Positions 14,218-34,730 are shown, numbered from the stretch's first letter. The stretch: DNA of 64,000 nucleotides from Anaeromyces robustus (GCA_002104895.1 MCFG01000025.1:255001-319000); one strand, 5' to 3'. Notes: generated by a model from the letters alone, not told the origin. Made by a program: numbers and translations.

Positions 14218-14263
14218 ATTATTTTCTATTTAATTACATTATTATAATTAAATAGAAAATAAT
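14218..14263. repeat. Perfect inverted repeat, 19-bp arms, 8-nt loop
   Basis: The left arm ATTATTTTCTATTTAATTA (14218-14236) is exactly complementary to 14245-14263. It is intergenic with no gene within 2 kb. Confidence 0.8.
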
Positions 14264-16493
14264 ATACTTTTTTAATATAAAGTATTTAAATAATCCAATT
14301 TTAATATATGTTATAATTAATTTTATATTTTATTTTATTTTATTTTATTTTTATTTTATTTAATAATATTATATAAAAAAATAAACTTTTCTTTTTTTCT
14401 TTTTAAATCAACTAGATTTGTATATATATATTAGTATATACATATTAATATATTCTATTCAAATTTTGTTAATAATAAATAAATTATTAATATATTATAA
14501 ATGTAATATCTAACTATGATAAAATATATTAACTTTAATTTTTAATTTTTTTTTATTTAAATCTTATTTATTATAATATAAATAAATTTAATATATCAAA
14601 TTGAATAATTATTATCCATTTTTGAATATTTATATAAAATATTATGTATTATTTATTTTATAGTATATTCTATTATATTGATATTATATAATCTAATAAC
14701 CACGTTGAAATGTTTTTTTTTATATAAATAAATAAAATAATAATATTTGTATATATTATTATTATATATTATAATAATATAAATATATAAATAAATAAAT
14801 AAATATATTAATAAATAAATACATAAATAAATAAATAAATAATAAAATATATATATTTTTTAATAATAAATTATTACATAATAATTATAATCATATTCTT
14901 ATTCAATTTTTAAAGGATAAATAATATTAATTAGAATTAGTAAAAAAAAGATACCCAAATTCTAATTATAATAATAATTATTATAATATAATAAAAAAAA
15001 ATTTAATATTTAATATTAATAATCATAATTAATTATTTACAATATATAATAATAAAATTTTTTTACTATTTATTATAATTTATTATTAATATATCTTGTT
15101 ATTTATAATTTTGTTTTATTTTTGTTTTTATTTTTTTTTTTTATTTTTTTAAAAAAAAAAAAAATAATTTATTATTATTATTGTAAAAATAGAATATTAT
15201 TATTATTATAATATTTAGTTTTTTTTATTTAGAAAAATAAATCATTTGGAATAGTTTTAGTAAACATTAATATTCCAAATATATTATACTTTTTATTTTT
15301 TTTAATATTTTATTTCTTTCTCATATATTGTATATTAGAATATTAATCGAGAAAGAAAAAATAAAATAGAAATAATCAATGAAATAAATATCGGATAATA
15401 ATATATTATTAAAAGATGATTTTTAAAATTGATATAGCATAATTATTATAATAATAATTAAACAATAACTAAAAAAAAAAAAAAAAAAAAATTAATACAT
15501 TATTTAAGATTTATAGAATAATAATAATAATAATAATAATAAATATATATAAAAAGTTATTGAATTAAGTAAACACGATTATCTTGAAAAGAACAACATA
15601 ATTTTTTTTAATATATAATTTATTTATAACCATTTTTCTTAAAAGAATAAATTAAGTATATATAAAAATGTAATTATCCAAAATTTAATTATTATATTTA
15701 AATAATTTATGTGCTAAATAAATGTAGATAAAAATATACACATATATTTTATTGAATACATTAATATTTGAAACTAAGAATAATAGAGATTATGTTAAAA
15801 AGTTATAACCAAACAACAACAACAACAACAAAAATATTGAAATCAAATATTTATTATTTAGGCAAATATTATATACATCATATTTTCAATTAAATATAAT
15901 CAAAATAAAATTTAAGAAAAAGTAATTGGTTTAAAGAAGTTATATAATATTTATTATGTTATTATTTTTATTATATTAGAACCTATACAATTATGTCATG
16001 AAATTTGTTAATTTGAATTATTGGTTTCAAATAATGAAAACAACAAAAGGTTTTTTTTTATTATTTATTATGGAGAATGAAAACTTTTGATTATTATATA
16101 AACAAGTTGTTTATTATAAATATAAATAATGAACTATAAATGAGAAATATCAAAGTATAATAACAATTATCAATATTAATGTTTAAATAATTGTTTATTT
16201 TTTTTCCAATAATTTTTATTTTTTATTTATAAACAAATCACCATAATAAATTTTTGTATTATGAAAGTTGATATTATATTCAAATATAAACATATTTAAA
16301 CGTATATATTTATATATACACCTTTTTGTATAATTTATATCATAATTTAACGTCGTCAATATATTTTTTATATCTACATTTATTTTTCAAATCATATAAT
16401 ATTTCAAATATAAATATTATTTCAATTTTATTTTCATATTTCTAAAATATTTTATTATATAATGAATTCATTTCAAAATAATATTTAACATAG

Positions 16494-20600
<4,107 letters not shown>

Positions 20601-20719
20601 TTTTTATATATTTTAATTTAAAAAATAATCTTTTTTTTTTTTAATGTACAAACTTTTTTTTATACTTTTTTTGATTATATATAATCATGGAAGTAAAAGA
20701 AAAAGAAAGAAAGAAAAAA

Positions 20720-20751
<32 letters not shown>

Positions 20752-22428
20752 AAAAAAAAAAAAAAAGAAAAAATAGAAAAAATAATAGTTATAAATAAAA
20801 TTTATTCATTTACTTATTAATTCAATAATTTATAAATTTAAAATTAAATCGGTTTTCAGATTAAAAAAAATAATTAAAATAATATAAAAAATAAAAAACA
20901 AAAAACAAAACAAAAAAAAAAAATAAAAATTAAAATAAAAATAATATATATATAATTCAAAAAAAAAAAAAAAAAATAAAGACAAAATAAAAAAACAAAA
21001 AACAAAAAACAAAAAATAAAAATAAAAATAAAAAAATAAAAAAAAAAAAAAACAAAAAAAAACAAAAAAAACAAAAAAAAAAACGAAAAAAAAAAAAAAA
21101 AAAAAAAAAATAAAAAAAATAAAATAAAATAAAAAAATTCAAAACCAAATTTTAAAAAAGGTAAAAATGAAAACAAAGACCAAAATTAGAAGAAAAATAT
21201 TATATATATTAGAATTAGAAACTTAAAAAAACAAAAAACAACAACAACAACAAAAAAAACAATAATCAAAATGAAATAAAATATAATTATAAGTTTTTTT
21301 TATAATATATATAATTCAGATTAAAGTTAGTTACAGTATTAATATAAATAATGATGAACATTAATCAAAGGAGAATAAAATAAATAGAATTTTTTTTTTT
21401 AAAAGAAAAGATTAAAAATAAATATATAATTATAGTATAGATATATAAATCTATATTTAAGAAATATATTCTTAAAACTAATACTTATATATATATATAT
21501 CAAATCATTCAATATTTTTTTTATTTTATCATAATTTTTTTTTTTTTTAAATAAAAATTAATAAATAATATTAAATTTATAAATAATAATAATAATAATA
21601 ATAATAATTATAATAAAACATAAGTAAAAATAAATAAATAAATAAATAAAATAATAAAATTATTAAAAATAAAAAATATATATAAATTAATAAATAAGTA
21701 AATAAATAAATTTATGAATAACGTTAATTATATATATATACATAATAATAATAATAATAATAATAATAAAAGAAAAAGTGAAAAGGAGTATAATTAAAAT
21801 AATTAAAATAAATAAATAATAAATAAATAAATAACTAATAAATAAATAAATAAATAAATAATTTTATAATTTATAAATAGTTTTATTATTAATTATAATT
21901 AGATTAAAAATCTTTATTGATAATTATTGTTGAAATGTTTTATTTTTTTACTTATTTATTAATATATTATTTTTATACTGAATTTTTTCCTTATAAATAA
22001 TATAAATATATAAATATTATTTTTGTTTTGTATATTGTTTATTGGTTTATTGGTTTATTGGTTTATTGGTTTATTGTTATCATTTTATTAATTTGTTTTT
22101 TTTATTTTATTTTATTTTATTTTTATTATTATTTTATTTTATTTTTATTATTATTTTATTTTAATTTTATTTTTTTTTTTTTTTTAAAGTATATTATTGA
22201 ATTTTTTTCTTTAATAAATTCAATATTTACATAAACATTTTTTTTAAAAAGAAAAGAAAGAATAGAAAAAAAAAGAAGAGAATATTATGAATTTTGTTAT
22301 TATATATTAATTAACATAGCATAGTTATTTTTTATGCCATTAATTTAAAAAGATAAAATATACATAATTAAATTATTAATGATATTGTGATATAATAAAA
22401 GGATATTTAAAATGATAAAAGAAACGAA

Positions 22429-22462
<34 letters not shown>

Positions 22463-23009
22463 AATAAATAAAAATAAAAATAAATATATAAGGAAATGAA
22501 ATAACTAAATGTATATATATATATATATAAATTTATATATCATGTTAATTAATAACGTTAAAAAAAGTATATAATGCATAAATATTACAAAAAAAAAAAA
22601 AAAAAAAAAAATAAAAAAAGAGTTGTGTATTTTTTTCATTTTATTTTCTATATTTTATACTTTTTTTTTTTATTATATTATATTATATTATATATATTTA
22701 TTAATATTATGAAGGGTTTTATATATATATATAAAAAGATTATTTTATTCTATTTAAATATAAATTTATATATATATTTATGTTATTTATTTCTATTATA
22801 ATATTTTTTTTTTAAATTTTATATTTTATATTTTTTATTAATAATAATTAATAATTTTTTTTTAATACATTAAGTAATTAAGTATTAATTCTATATAAAT
22901 ATATGTATTCTTTTAATTATATATATATATATAAATTTATGCTTTTAATTAATGAATAGTATAAAATAAATGTTTTGTGTTAAGTTTTTTTTATTTTATA
23001 TATTTTTTT
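20601..23009. other. Intergenic between convergent genes
   Basis: No gene is supported. The stretch holds A-rich tracts (20707-20766, 20990-21130), AAT and AAAT microsatellites (21585-21608, 21745-21768, 21838-21860), a short GGTTTATT tandem at 22031-22076 and AT dinucleotide runs. Hydrophobic open frames here follow from A/T runs. Confidence 0.65.
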
Positions 23010-23624
23010 TTAATTATTGCATAAATTAAATAAACTATTATATGTAGTTAATCTTTTAATTTCAAGTTTTTCTATAGATAATGATTTTGGAAGTGTCGTC
23101 ATACTTTTAGAACGATTAATTGTTATTGGCTTTACTTGTTCTTTTGATTTTAATGCTTTTTTAGGGATATTATTAATTTTATTACATACTGGACATTTTA
23201 TTATTATCCATTTGTCTTCTTCTTTTTCTTCTTTCTTTACTTTTTCATGATTATTATTATTATTATTATTACTACTATTATTATTAGTGGTAGTATTTTC
23301 ATTTTCATTTTCGTTTTCATTTTCATTTTTATTATTGTTATTATTTATTGATGTTGGTTTTCTGGATGTACTTTGAAGTGAATAATCAATTTCTCCATCA
23401 ATATTTATTGATTCCTCTTCCTCTTCTTCTAAATCTGTAATAATAATATCATTTTCTTATTATAATAGAAAATGATATAAAAATAAAACAAATATAATTT
23501 ATATATATATAAATTAATTTAATAAATAAATATAATTTTAATATAAATATAAAAAAAATTATTAAATACTATTAAAAACTATTATTATTATTACTATTAC
23601 TATTACTATTACTATTACTATTAC

Positions 23625-23662
<38 letters not shown>

Positions 23663-25833
23663 TTATTATTATTTTTATATATATTACCATTTGTGCTTTT
23701 ATTAATTAAGGAATTCTTCTTACTTAAGCTTGATTTCTTTTTAAAAAGTGGTGGATTATTATTTTCTTTTTCATCTTCCCAATGATAACCTGCTTTTAAA
23801 AGTGCTTCTTTTAAACATGGCCAATGAAATTCATGATTACAACATGGTAAACGAGTATATCTCATATTAATATTATTACTTTGAGTTATAGAATGAGATA
23901 CTATATTTTCGATAGAATTAAATCTTGGTAAATTATGATGATAATATTTATTTCCTTCAGTTTCATCCATTCTTTTCTTTATTAATCTATTAGATATATA
24001 TTTACATTGACCACATTTTTCTAAAGCACAGAAAAAGGTAAAATCAATATTAAAACTTGGAATATCTATACCTCTTTCTGCCATACGTTTATAAACTCCT
24101 TCATTATATTCTTCATCGTCTGTTTCTAATTCATAACGACATACTGGACAGGTATTATTATCTTTTAACCATTGAAATATACAACTTTCATGGAAAATAT
24201 GGCCACATGGCATTAATCTTATATTATCATCTTCTGTATTAATTTCATTTTTCTTATTATTTTCTTTTTCTTTTTCTTCTTCTTCTTCTTTTTCTTCATT
24301 TTTTTCTTCTTTATTATCTTTATTATCTTCTTTTTCATCTATTAATAAACTATTAATTGAAAGTGGTGATATAAAATTATTTTTAGATTTTTTAAGATGT
24401 TTATTAATATTTAAAATAAAATCTTCTTGACAAATAATACAATTAGGTTGAGTTTGTAAACGGGTACCAAATTTCATCATTTCTGGTGTTAAAATACGTG
24501 TAGAATTTTCCATGGCTTCTTTTGAGGCTCCAAAATGTTTATGAGAGGAAGAAGCGGTTAAAATTTGTATTAAATTGGTTAAATCAATGGATAATGGGAA
24601 ATTAATATACATTACATTTCCATTTAATCGACTATTTCTATCTTCCGTTGTTTCGGATTCTTCATCATTATCATTTGTTGATCTATTATCATGTTCAAAT
24701 CGAGTAAACATAAATGGTGTAGCAATAAATGGATTTGGTGTTGGACGAATAAAACGTATACCACCACTATTATTATTATTATTACTATTTTCTCTATTTT
24801 CATTTTCTTCTTGATTATTATTATTATTATTTTCTATTGTACTTTCACTATCAACTTCTCTTTCACTATCGTTACGACGTACTGTACGAATTGGTTCCAT
24901 ATATGGTCTACGTAATTGACGTTCAGCAGATAATAAAAGTATCATAGTATTTAATAAACTTACAAAACCATTTAATTCATTTTGTTCATTATTTAACATC
25001 ATTTCTCTTTGTCTTTCTCTTTCAGCTTCTAATTCTAATTCTCTTCGTCTTCTTCTTTCTTCTTCTAATACTCGAGTTAACATATTAATACGATGAATTC
25101 TATCTAACATTTGAATTAAATTTTCTATACTTCCTTCATTACTTGATTCTTCATCTTCATTCTCATTTTCATTTTCATTTTCATGATTTTGATTTTGATT
25201 TCGATTTTGACTTCTTGTAACATTATCAGTATTATCATTATCATTAGTATCAGAAGCAGCTGTGGTAGATGAAATAGAATAATTAGATAAACTATTATTA
25301 CTATTATAAACTTCATCTAAATAGTCATCCATATTTGGTAAACTACTTGTACTACTTAAAATACCATAACTAATATTTCTTTCAATTGAAAATAAATTTG
25401 GTTCAGGTTCTCTTCTATTAGTTATTATACTAGTATTAGTATTAGTATTAGTATTAGTATTAGTAGTGATGATATTATTATTTGCATTTGTATTAATTCT
25501 TTCATTATTATCATGTCTAAATTCTTTTCGAATTTCACGTTCTTCATCATCATCATCATCAATATCATCATCATTATCGTTTATTTCATTAATAGCTGGT
25601 TCATTACTTAATCTTTCCATAATATTAAATGAAGTATTGGCATTTGGACTTGTTCTTCTATTAAAAATTATTCGATTATCATTTCTATTATTTTCTAAAT
25701 TATTATTATTTTCAGTTGTATTATTTCTATTACGATTATTTGAAAAATTTAGGAAATCAGGTAAAAAAAAAAGATATGGAGATCTTATTGAATTTTGATT
25801 TTGTTCATTATTATTATTATTATTCGAAGACAT
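23010..25833 (-). CDS. Two-RING (RING-H2) protein, probable E3 ubiquitin ligase
   Basis: Two exons on the minus strand: 25833 down to about 23688 (GTAATA donor; 23724 with a GTAAGA donor is an equally framed option) and 23434-23010 (after TTACAG). The first 460 residues are Asn/Glu/Arg-rich and of low complexity. A RING-H2 follows: CIIC near residue 466, a roughly 70-residue acidic insert, then [11 protein letters not shown] and CPVC near 562. A second zinc module starts with CGQC near residue 605 and continues with [12 protein letters not shown] near 665. Its final CPVC pair lies in the second exon, which supports the splice. It is presumably an E3 ligase; the substrate is unknown. The protein continues past the long Asn/Ser run that a one-exon reading would make its C-terminus. 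Confidence 0.82.
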
Positions 25834-27856
<2,023 letters not shown>

Positions 27857-28657
27857 TTACAGTATTGCTGTAGATACTAAAGCTAATATCATTCCTATAA
27901 AAATAAAAATTGCTTTTTGTTTTAATGTTTCCCATCCAATAATACCATTTAAAATTCGACATATGATCCATGAACCAATAAAACATCCCCATACTAAAGG
28001 TTCTTTAGTAATGGTATTAAATGGATGTATTTCTTTAATATCATTATTTTTATTTTGATCTTCTGATTTTTTATAACAATTTATAAGATATTGATAACAA
28101 GAATAAATTCTTAAAAACATATTAATCATATTACCAATAATAATACCAACAATACCCATATGGAAAACTTTAACAAATACAAAACAACATACAGCAAAAA
28201 TTATCCAAAAAATGGTCATCATACGACTTTGATAATGTAATTCCTTTTTAGGGGCAACCGCTTGAACAAAACCTTCTAATATTCCATTAAATCCCATAAA
28301 TGGTATAGAAACACAATAATAAGCTAAAGCTTTTGGAGCTGAAGAATTTCTTGACCAATTTGAACCAGTCAAAAGATCAATTAAAACTCCTGTGTAATTA
28401 GTAGCGAAAAATATAAAGTACATTCCAAGAATAAAATGACATTTTAAAATGGTCATAATTACTTTATATACTTGTTGTCTACTTGATTTAGTAGAAGCTT
28501 CATAAATAATTAAAAAAATAAAATAAAATAAGTATTAAAAATAAAATATATATATATACATATATAATATTTATAATAAAATAACATGATATTCATATAT
28601 ATTATGTGTTATTAATAAAGAAAAAATAAATAAATAAATAAATTTTAATCAATCAAT

Positions 28658-28689
<32 letters not shown>

Positions 28690-30254
28690 ATAACATATAT
28701 GGCTTATTATTATTATTATTATTATTACTTTTGGAAACAAGTTCTTTTGAGAAATAAATTCTACAAGTTTCTTCGAGTGGTTGAAAAACAATTCTTAAAA
28801 TTAATGAACCTATTAATTAATTAATGTTATATGATATTTTGAATAATATAAATGTTTTTTTTTTTTTTTTTTTTTTTTTTATTTCATCATATATATATGT
28901 ATATTATTTATAAGATAAATATTAATAAAAGTTTTGACTATTGTATAAATTAATTCTTTTATATATATATATATATATAAATAAAATTTATTATGTAATT
29001 TTATTTACCATAATTCATTACAAAGGCATATACACCTTGTGTCGTAGTATTACATAAAATATTTAAAATAATTTTATCACCTTGGGATAATAAGTATTTA
29101 ACAAAAGATTGAATGTATAATGTTATAGAGAGACTTAATAAATGTTCATCGAAAAAATATCTTTTTTCACTTTTTTTTCATTATTCATTATTATTATTAT
29201 AATTATTTATTAAAAAAATATGTGTTATAATATAAAAAGTATATATAGTATATGTAAAATAATTTTTTATAAATTATATTATATATAAATATAAAATATA
29301 TTAATATATAATAATATTAAAAAAAATAAAAAAAAAAAGATAAAAATAATAATATAATTAATTATATATATTATATATATTATATTATAAAGTATTAAAC
29401 AAAACATTATTATTATTATCATTATTATTATTTATCAATTACCCTGATTCTGTTTTTTCAATAATTGTAGAAGGTAAGAATGCTTTAATTCCTTGACTTA
29501 AATGTAAAGATTCGGTATCAAGTTCTTCATTCTTTTTAACAGATAAATATTTTTTCCAAAATAAAAATGAATAAGTTCCAAATAAGAAAATGGAATAAAG
29601 AAGTTGCGACCATGCAAAACATAATACTGCTGCTCTAGAAGTGACAACTTTATTCTTATAATTTAAATAGATAGTAAATATAAAAGAAGAAATAGAACGT
29701 ATAAAAACAGCTACACCTTCTGCTTTAACTCTTATATTAAACATTAAATAATACTGAGTTAAAATGTAAAGAGGTTCTGATACAAGTTCAATTAATGCTG
29801 CTACTGAATAAAGAATTATAGAAGAATTACTATCTTCATTTGAATTTTGTTTTCTATTAAAATAACAAGTTACTAAAATTGTTAATGAACAACCAATAAT
29901 AATTGGAATATAAGATAAATTAACAGCTTTTTGTATTGGAAGTAATAGTTCTTCTTTTATACTTTTTTTATCTTTTTCACTTTTATTATTATCTTCTTCA
30001 TTTTTTTTATCTATTTCTTCTGAACTTGATTTACTTCTTAATAATGCCATACGTATACCTTCTCTTGAAATAAATAATATTGTTTCTAATATTAATTCTA
30101 ATTTAATATTAACAATACCTAATACTTTAGCTGTAGTAAAACGTAATAATATTTGATTTAAAATAAAGGTAATACTTCTGGAAAAAAGTTGTAATAAAAA
30201 TAAATAGATAGTTCCTGTAAAGGAAGAAGCTAACGTTGATTTTATTTTTGACAT
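27857..30254 (-). CDS. RFT1: RFT1-family ER membrane protein (lipid-linked oligosaccharide pathway)
   Basis: Four exons on the minus strand: 30254-29443, 29160-29009, 28809-28729 and 28497-27857, together 561 codons. That is close to yeast and human RFT1 (about 540-575 residues). Donors are GTAATT, GTAAAT and GTAATA; acceptors are AAAAAAG, TTAATAG and ATGAAG, with phases 2, 1 and 1 all matching. The protein has many hydrophobic helices. Family-like segments are FTGTIYLFLLQLFSRSITF at the N-terminus, YLLSQGDKIILN and QGVYAFVMNYGS across the exon 2-3 join, and FNGILEGFVQA in exon 4. A Lys/Glu-rich loop (residues about 75-100) is an insertion. RFT1 is needed for use of Man5GlcNAc2-PP-dolichol in N-glycosylation at the ER; whether it is itself the flippase is disputed. 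Confidence 0.88.
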
Positions 30255-31515
30255 TTTTTATTATTATTATTATTTTTTTTATAATTTTTCTATTTTCTTT
30301 TCAATTTATTTTATTAATAAATATTGAATTGTTAATTATATTTAATTTTGTACTTTTTCTTTATTAAATTATATAATTATTTATTTATTATTATTTTATT
30401 TATTTAATTATATTTTTATATTTTTATTATATTTATTTATTATTGCATATTAGTTTTAATTATGAATTAAATTATAATATATATTTATTTATTATTATTT
30501 TTAAAGTTATTTTTTTTTCTTTAATGTTCTTTTAGTTTATTTAATTATTTATTCTTTAGGTTTCTTTTTGTTTCTTTTAATTACACCACTTTTTTTTTTT
30601 TATTATTTTTACTTTATTTTTTAATATTTTTTTAAGCAAAAAAAGGAAAATTTTTAATAATTTTTAATTTATATTTAGTAAAAAAAAACCTTTTTTTCTG
30701 GTTAATTATTATTATTATTATTTTTTGTTGTTATTTTTTTTTTTTTACATGCAAAAAAAACTAATAATTTATATTAAATCATATATTTAATAATAGATTT
30801 AATAATTAATAATTAATAATTAATGTATTTATATTTATTTATTTTTTGATATTCTTTTATTAATATATATATATAATTTCTTTTTTTTTTTTTTTTAGTT
30901 TTTTGACATTTATAGAAATTAATCTTTTTCCTTCTATTCTTAATTTTCTATTTATTACAATATATTTTAATATATGTATAAATTAAAATCTATGTATTTT
31001 TAACATAAATTTAATATTATGAAAATGATTTATATCCAAGTTAAATATGATTTTATTATGGTTAATCCATAAAATTATGAAAATCAAATGATTTTTTTTA
31101 GAAAATTTATTTCCAAATATGTACATTTTGTTAGATTTAAAAAATTATTAAATAAGAAATAATCAATTAAAAAAGCCAAAATTTCAAAAATTTTAATTAT
31201 AAACATTAAAATAATAAATTTAATAAAAAAAAAAAAAAAAACAATATAAATAGTATATAAAAATTCTTTATTATTTTTTTTTTGTTTGTTTTCTTTTTTT
31301 TTGTTATTATATTGTAAAAAAAAATTATTTGTTTTTAAATTTTTTAATAATAATACAATAAAAAATAAGAGATTAATACAATATACCAAATAAAAACAAA
31401 TAATATTAATTTTTTAAAGTAAAACTTATATTTAAGTAGATTATACATATTTATATATAAACGTAAAAACACCAAATCATATTATTTTTTTTTAACTGTA
31501 ATAATATTAGAGTCA
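30255..31515. other. Divergent promoter region between RFT1 and the UNC-45 gene
   Basis: About 1.26 kb of T- and A-rich DNA separates the two start codons, so both promoters should lie here. T-rich runs lead up to each start, but I see no specific element that I could defend. Confidence 0.5.
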
Positions 31516-34500
31516 ATGTTAAGTATGAGTGGTAAGTTTTAGTTTTAAATTTTAAACTATATTCTTTTTGATTTTAATTTAATAAAATATAAATGACTTA
31601 TGTATATATTAATATATTTGAATATATATATAATATTTTATTATTATTTTGTTAATTATATTGCTAACATTATTTTTTTATTAATAAAACAAAAAAATAT
31701 TTGTAAAAATGATAATAATATTTTTTAATTAATTATAGAACCAAAGACAAAGGTATTTTTATGAACATTTTATTATTTTTACAAAATAATAAAAATATTT
31801 TAATTGCTTTTTAATAGTTATTAAAAAGCAATTAAATTAAAATCAAAAAGAATAATTTTTATTAATTTCATAATGAATAATTTTTATTTTATATATTATA
31901 ACAGGAAGAGTATGAAAAAATAGTTAAAGAATGTACTCAAGGTAAATAAAAATAATAAATAATTATTATACTATATTAATATTATATAAAAAAATAAATA
32001 AATTAAATTTATTTAAATATTACAGAAAAAAAATTCATTTTATTAATATTATTAATATATATATTTTTTTCATATATTTTATTTTATATACAAATTATTT
32101 TATTTATTTATTTATTGTTTTTGTATAATATTATTCTTATATTACTATTATTTTTAATAATTAAATATATATTACCAATTAAAAATAAATCAACAATATA
32201 CCAATTTTTTTTTTTTTTAATAAAATAAAATAAAAAAAAAGAATTAAAAAATACAAAAATTAATCCACAAATTTTCATAAAAAGAGCTAATGCTTATGAA
32301 CAATTAGAAAATTACGAAGAAGCTTTTAAAGATGTCAGAAATGCACTTAGTTTAGATCAAAATAACAAACAATATATAGAAAAAGCACATCAAATTTTAA
32401 AAAAAAGTACAGATAAAGTTAATTCTCGTACACCAACAAATATTGTTAGAGGTTTAATTGCTGATTCATGTAATGCAACTGAAGATATAAGGAAAAGAGT
32501 TGAATCTGCTGAAAGATTAGCTGGTTTAACTAAAGATTCAGCTTTTGCTAAAATTGCTGGTCAAGAAGGTGGTGTTGAATTAATTACTAATGCTTTAATG
32601 AATGAAGTAAAACAAAAAGATAATCAAGAATTCCGTATTAGATTAAGAATGGCTTTAATTGGTACTCTTTCAAAAATTGCAGGTGTCAAAGATTTTACTA
32701 CTTTAATTTTAGAAAGAATTAATAAAACTACTATTTCATTATTAATTGATACTGCAGATGAAAAGAGAGCCTATTTAGGTATGGATCTTTTAAAAACATT
32801 ATTTAATACTGCCACAGATTTACCACTTAATAAAGCTCGTATTTTAGCTCAAGCCAGAGAAGTTTCACTTAATCATCTTTGTAATATTTTAGTTCAAGAT
32901 GTTAATACTAATATTAAGGTAAATTCTGTTCATACTATCATTAATATTATTGTAGATAAAGCATCTGCAATTGCTTTTACTGGTACATCTGGATTTGTAA
33001 CTTTATTAGGATGTGCTGCTGAAAAGGATGATAGAATTAAACCTATGGTTGCCTTAGCTGTTTCAAGAATTATTTCTCATATGAATGGGGAAGATAGAAG
33101 TATTCGTGAAAATTGTGAATCTACTATTAGTGATTGGTTAAATGCTGATAAGGAAACCGATAAAATGAAAGGTTTATCTGCTTTAGCTTCTATTTTCCAA
33201 GCTAATGTAGATGTAGGTAAATCTATTTTATTATCTAAAGGATTTTTAGCTGATATTATGGATACTATTGATTTTGAATCCGATCAATTCCAAACTTTAT
33301 TTATTGATGTACTTTCTCAAGCCTGTGCAGATAAATCTTGTAGAGAAAATATTGCTGAACGTTGTACAGGATTTTTATTAAAGAATCTTAAATTAGAAAG
33401 TAAAAATGAAATTCGTATTGATTCTGCTCTTGTTCTTACTAAATTAATGTTTATCAGAAAAGAAATTACAGAAATGTTATTAAAAGAAGATAATCTTAGT
33501 GATTCATTTATTGAACGTGTTATCGATAATAAACGTGATCTTAATTCTAGAATTAATGCCGTAGAAGGTCTTTCTTATATGACAATTTTTGCACCAATTA
33601 AAGAAAAAATTGCTAGTAATGATGTTTTCTTAAAATCTTTAACTGATTTAGCTAAACGTGAAAATCAACCCTTACAATATGGTATTACAACTATTATTGG
33701 TAATATTACTCAATACCCACGTGAATTAACCGAGGAAGAAAAACAATTAAAGAAAATTAAAGAATTTTCAAAGGAACAAAGTATTGTTAAGGATGATGAA
33801 AGAGATAAAGCTGAATATGTTGTTAAACGTATTGAAAAAGTACTTAAAAATAATGGTATTTTAACCCTTATTGCTTTATCTAAAACGGAAAGTTCTAATG
33901 CTCATGAATCACTCTCACAAATCTTTTTAAATATTGTTACTGAGAAAAAGTATAGAGGACAAGTTGTACAACAAGGTGGTGTTAAAATTTTATTTAAATT
34001 AATTAATTCTAAAACTAATACCGATAAGGGTAAAATAATTGCAACACAAGCTTTAGCTAAAATTGCTATTACTATGGATCCAAGATTAGCTTTTAAAAAT
34101 TCTAAAGCTACCGATTTAGTTAGACCACTTTTAGTTATGTGTAAAAAGGGTGATTTACTTCAACAATTTGAAGGTTTAATGGCACTTACTAATTTAGGTA
34201 GTATTGATGATGATCTTCGTTCAAAGATTTTAAAAGAAGATGGTATTAAAATTATTGAAAATTTACAATTTACTGAAAATGTTATGGTACGAAGAGCTGC
34301 TACAGAAGCTTTATGTAATATGATGTATGAACCTGAAGTTTATACTACTTATATTCAATCACCAAATAAAATAAAACTTTTAGTAGCACTTTCTGATGTT
34401 GAAGATTTTGAAACCAAACGTGCAGCAAGTGGTGCATTAGCTGTTCTTTCTCAAGCTGAAGAAATTATACAACATATTAAAAAAGTAAATTATGGTTATG

Positions 34501-34730
34501 AAGTAATAAAGAATTTATTAACAGATAAATCACCAGAACTTCAACATCGTGGTGCAGAAATTACTAAAAATATTATTATAAATAGTAAAAAGGGAGATGA
34601 AAATCTTAATCGACTTAAAAATATGGGATGTATTAATCAATTAGAAGTCTTAACTCATTCTCCTACACCAGCTATTTCTAGATGTGCTGTAGAAGCTCTT
34701 CTTTGGATTAGAAAAAATAATTTATTTTAA
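31516..34730 (+). CDS. UNC-45/UCS-type myosin chaperone (short TPR plus armadillo repeats)
   Basis: Four exons: 31516-31531, 31739-31752, 31905-31941 and 32242-34730 (851 codons). Donors are GTAAGT, GTATTT and GTAAAT; acceptors TATAG, ACAG and AAAAG; phases 1, 0 and 1 fit. The N-terminus has one clear TPR unit (PQIFIKRANAYEQLENYEEA to LSLDQNN), preceded by only one helix, where UNC-45 proteins usually have three TPRs. The rest is a long run of armadillo-type helices, including IMNIIVDKASAIAF-like central repeats and a C-terminal block (RAASGALAVLSQAEEIIQHI, VEALLWIRKN) characteristic of UCS domains. UCS proteins fold and stabilise myosin heads; the TPR part normally holds Hsp90/Hsp70 tails. 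A start at 31525 is also possible. Confidence 0.87.
31799..31836. repeat. Perfect inverted repeat, 18-bp arms, 2-nt loop
   Basis: TTTAATTGCTTTTTAATA (31799-31816) is exactly complementary to 31819-31836. It lies in the 152-nt intron 31753-31904 of the UNC-45 gene, between donor and acceptor. Confidence 0.85.

Noticed and set aside
16462-16488. ATG at 16462 as start of the RhoGAP gene
   Set aside because: Its frame stops at TAA before the first WW exon and no intron fits between, so the true first exon must be elsewhere.
20830-21176. Phe-rich open frames on the minus strand
   Set aside because: They come from A-rich low-complexity DNA between convergent genes.
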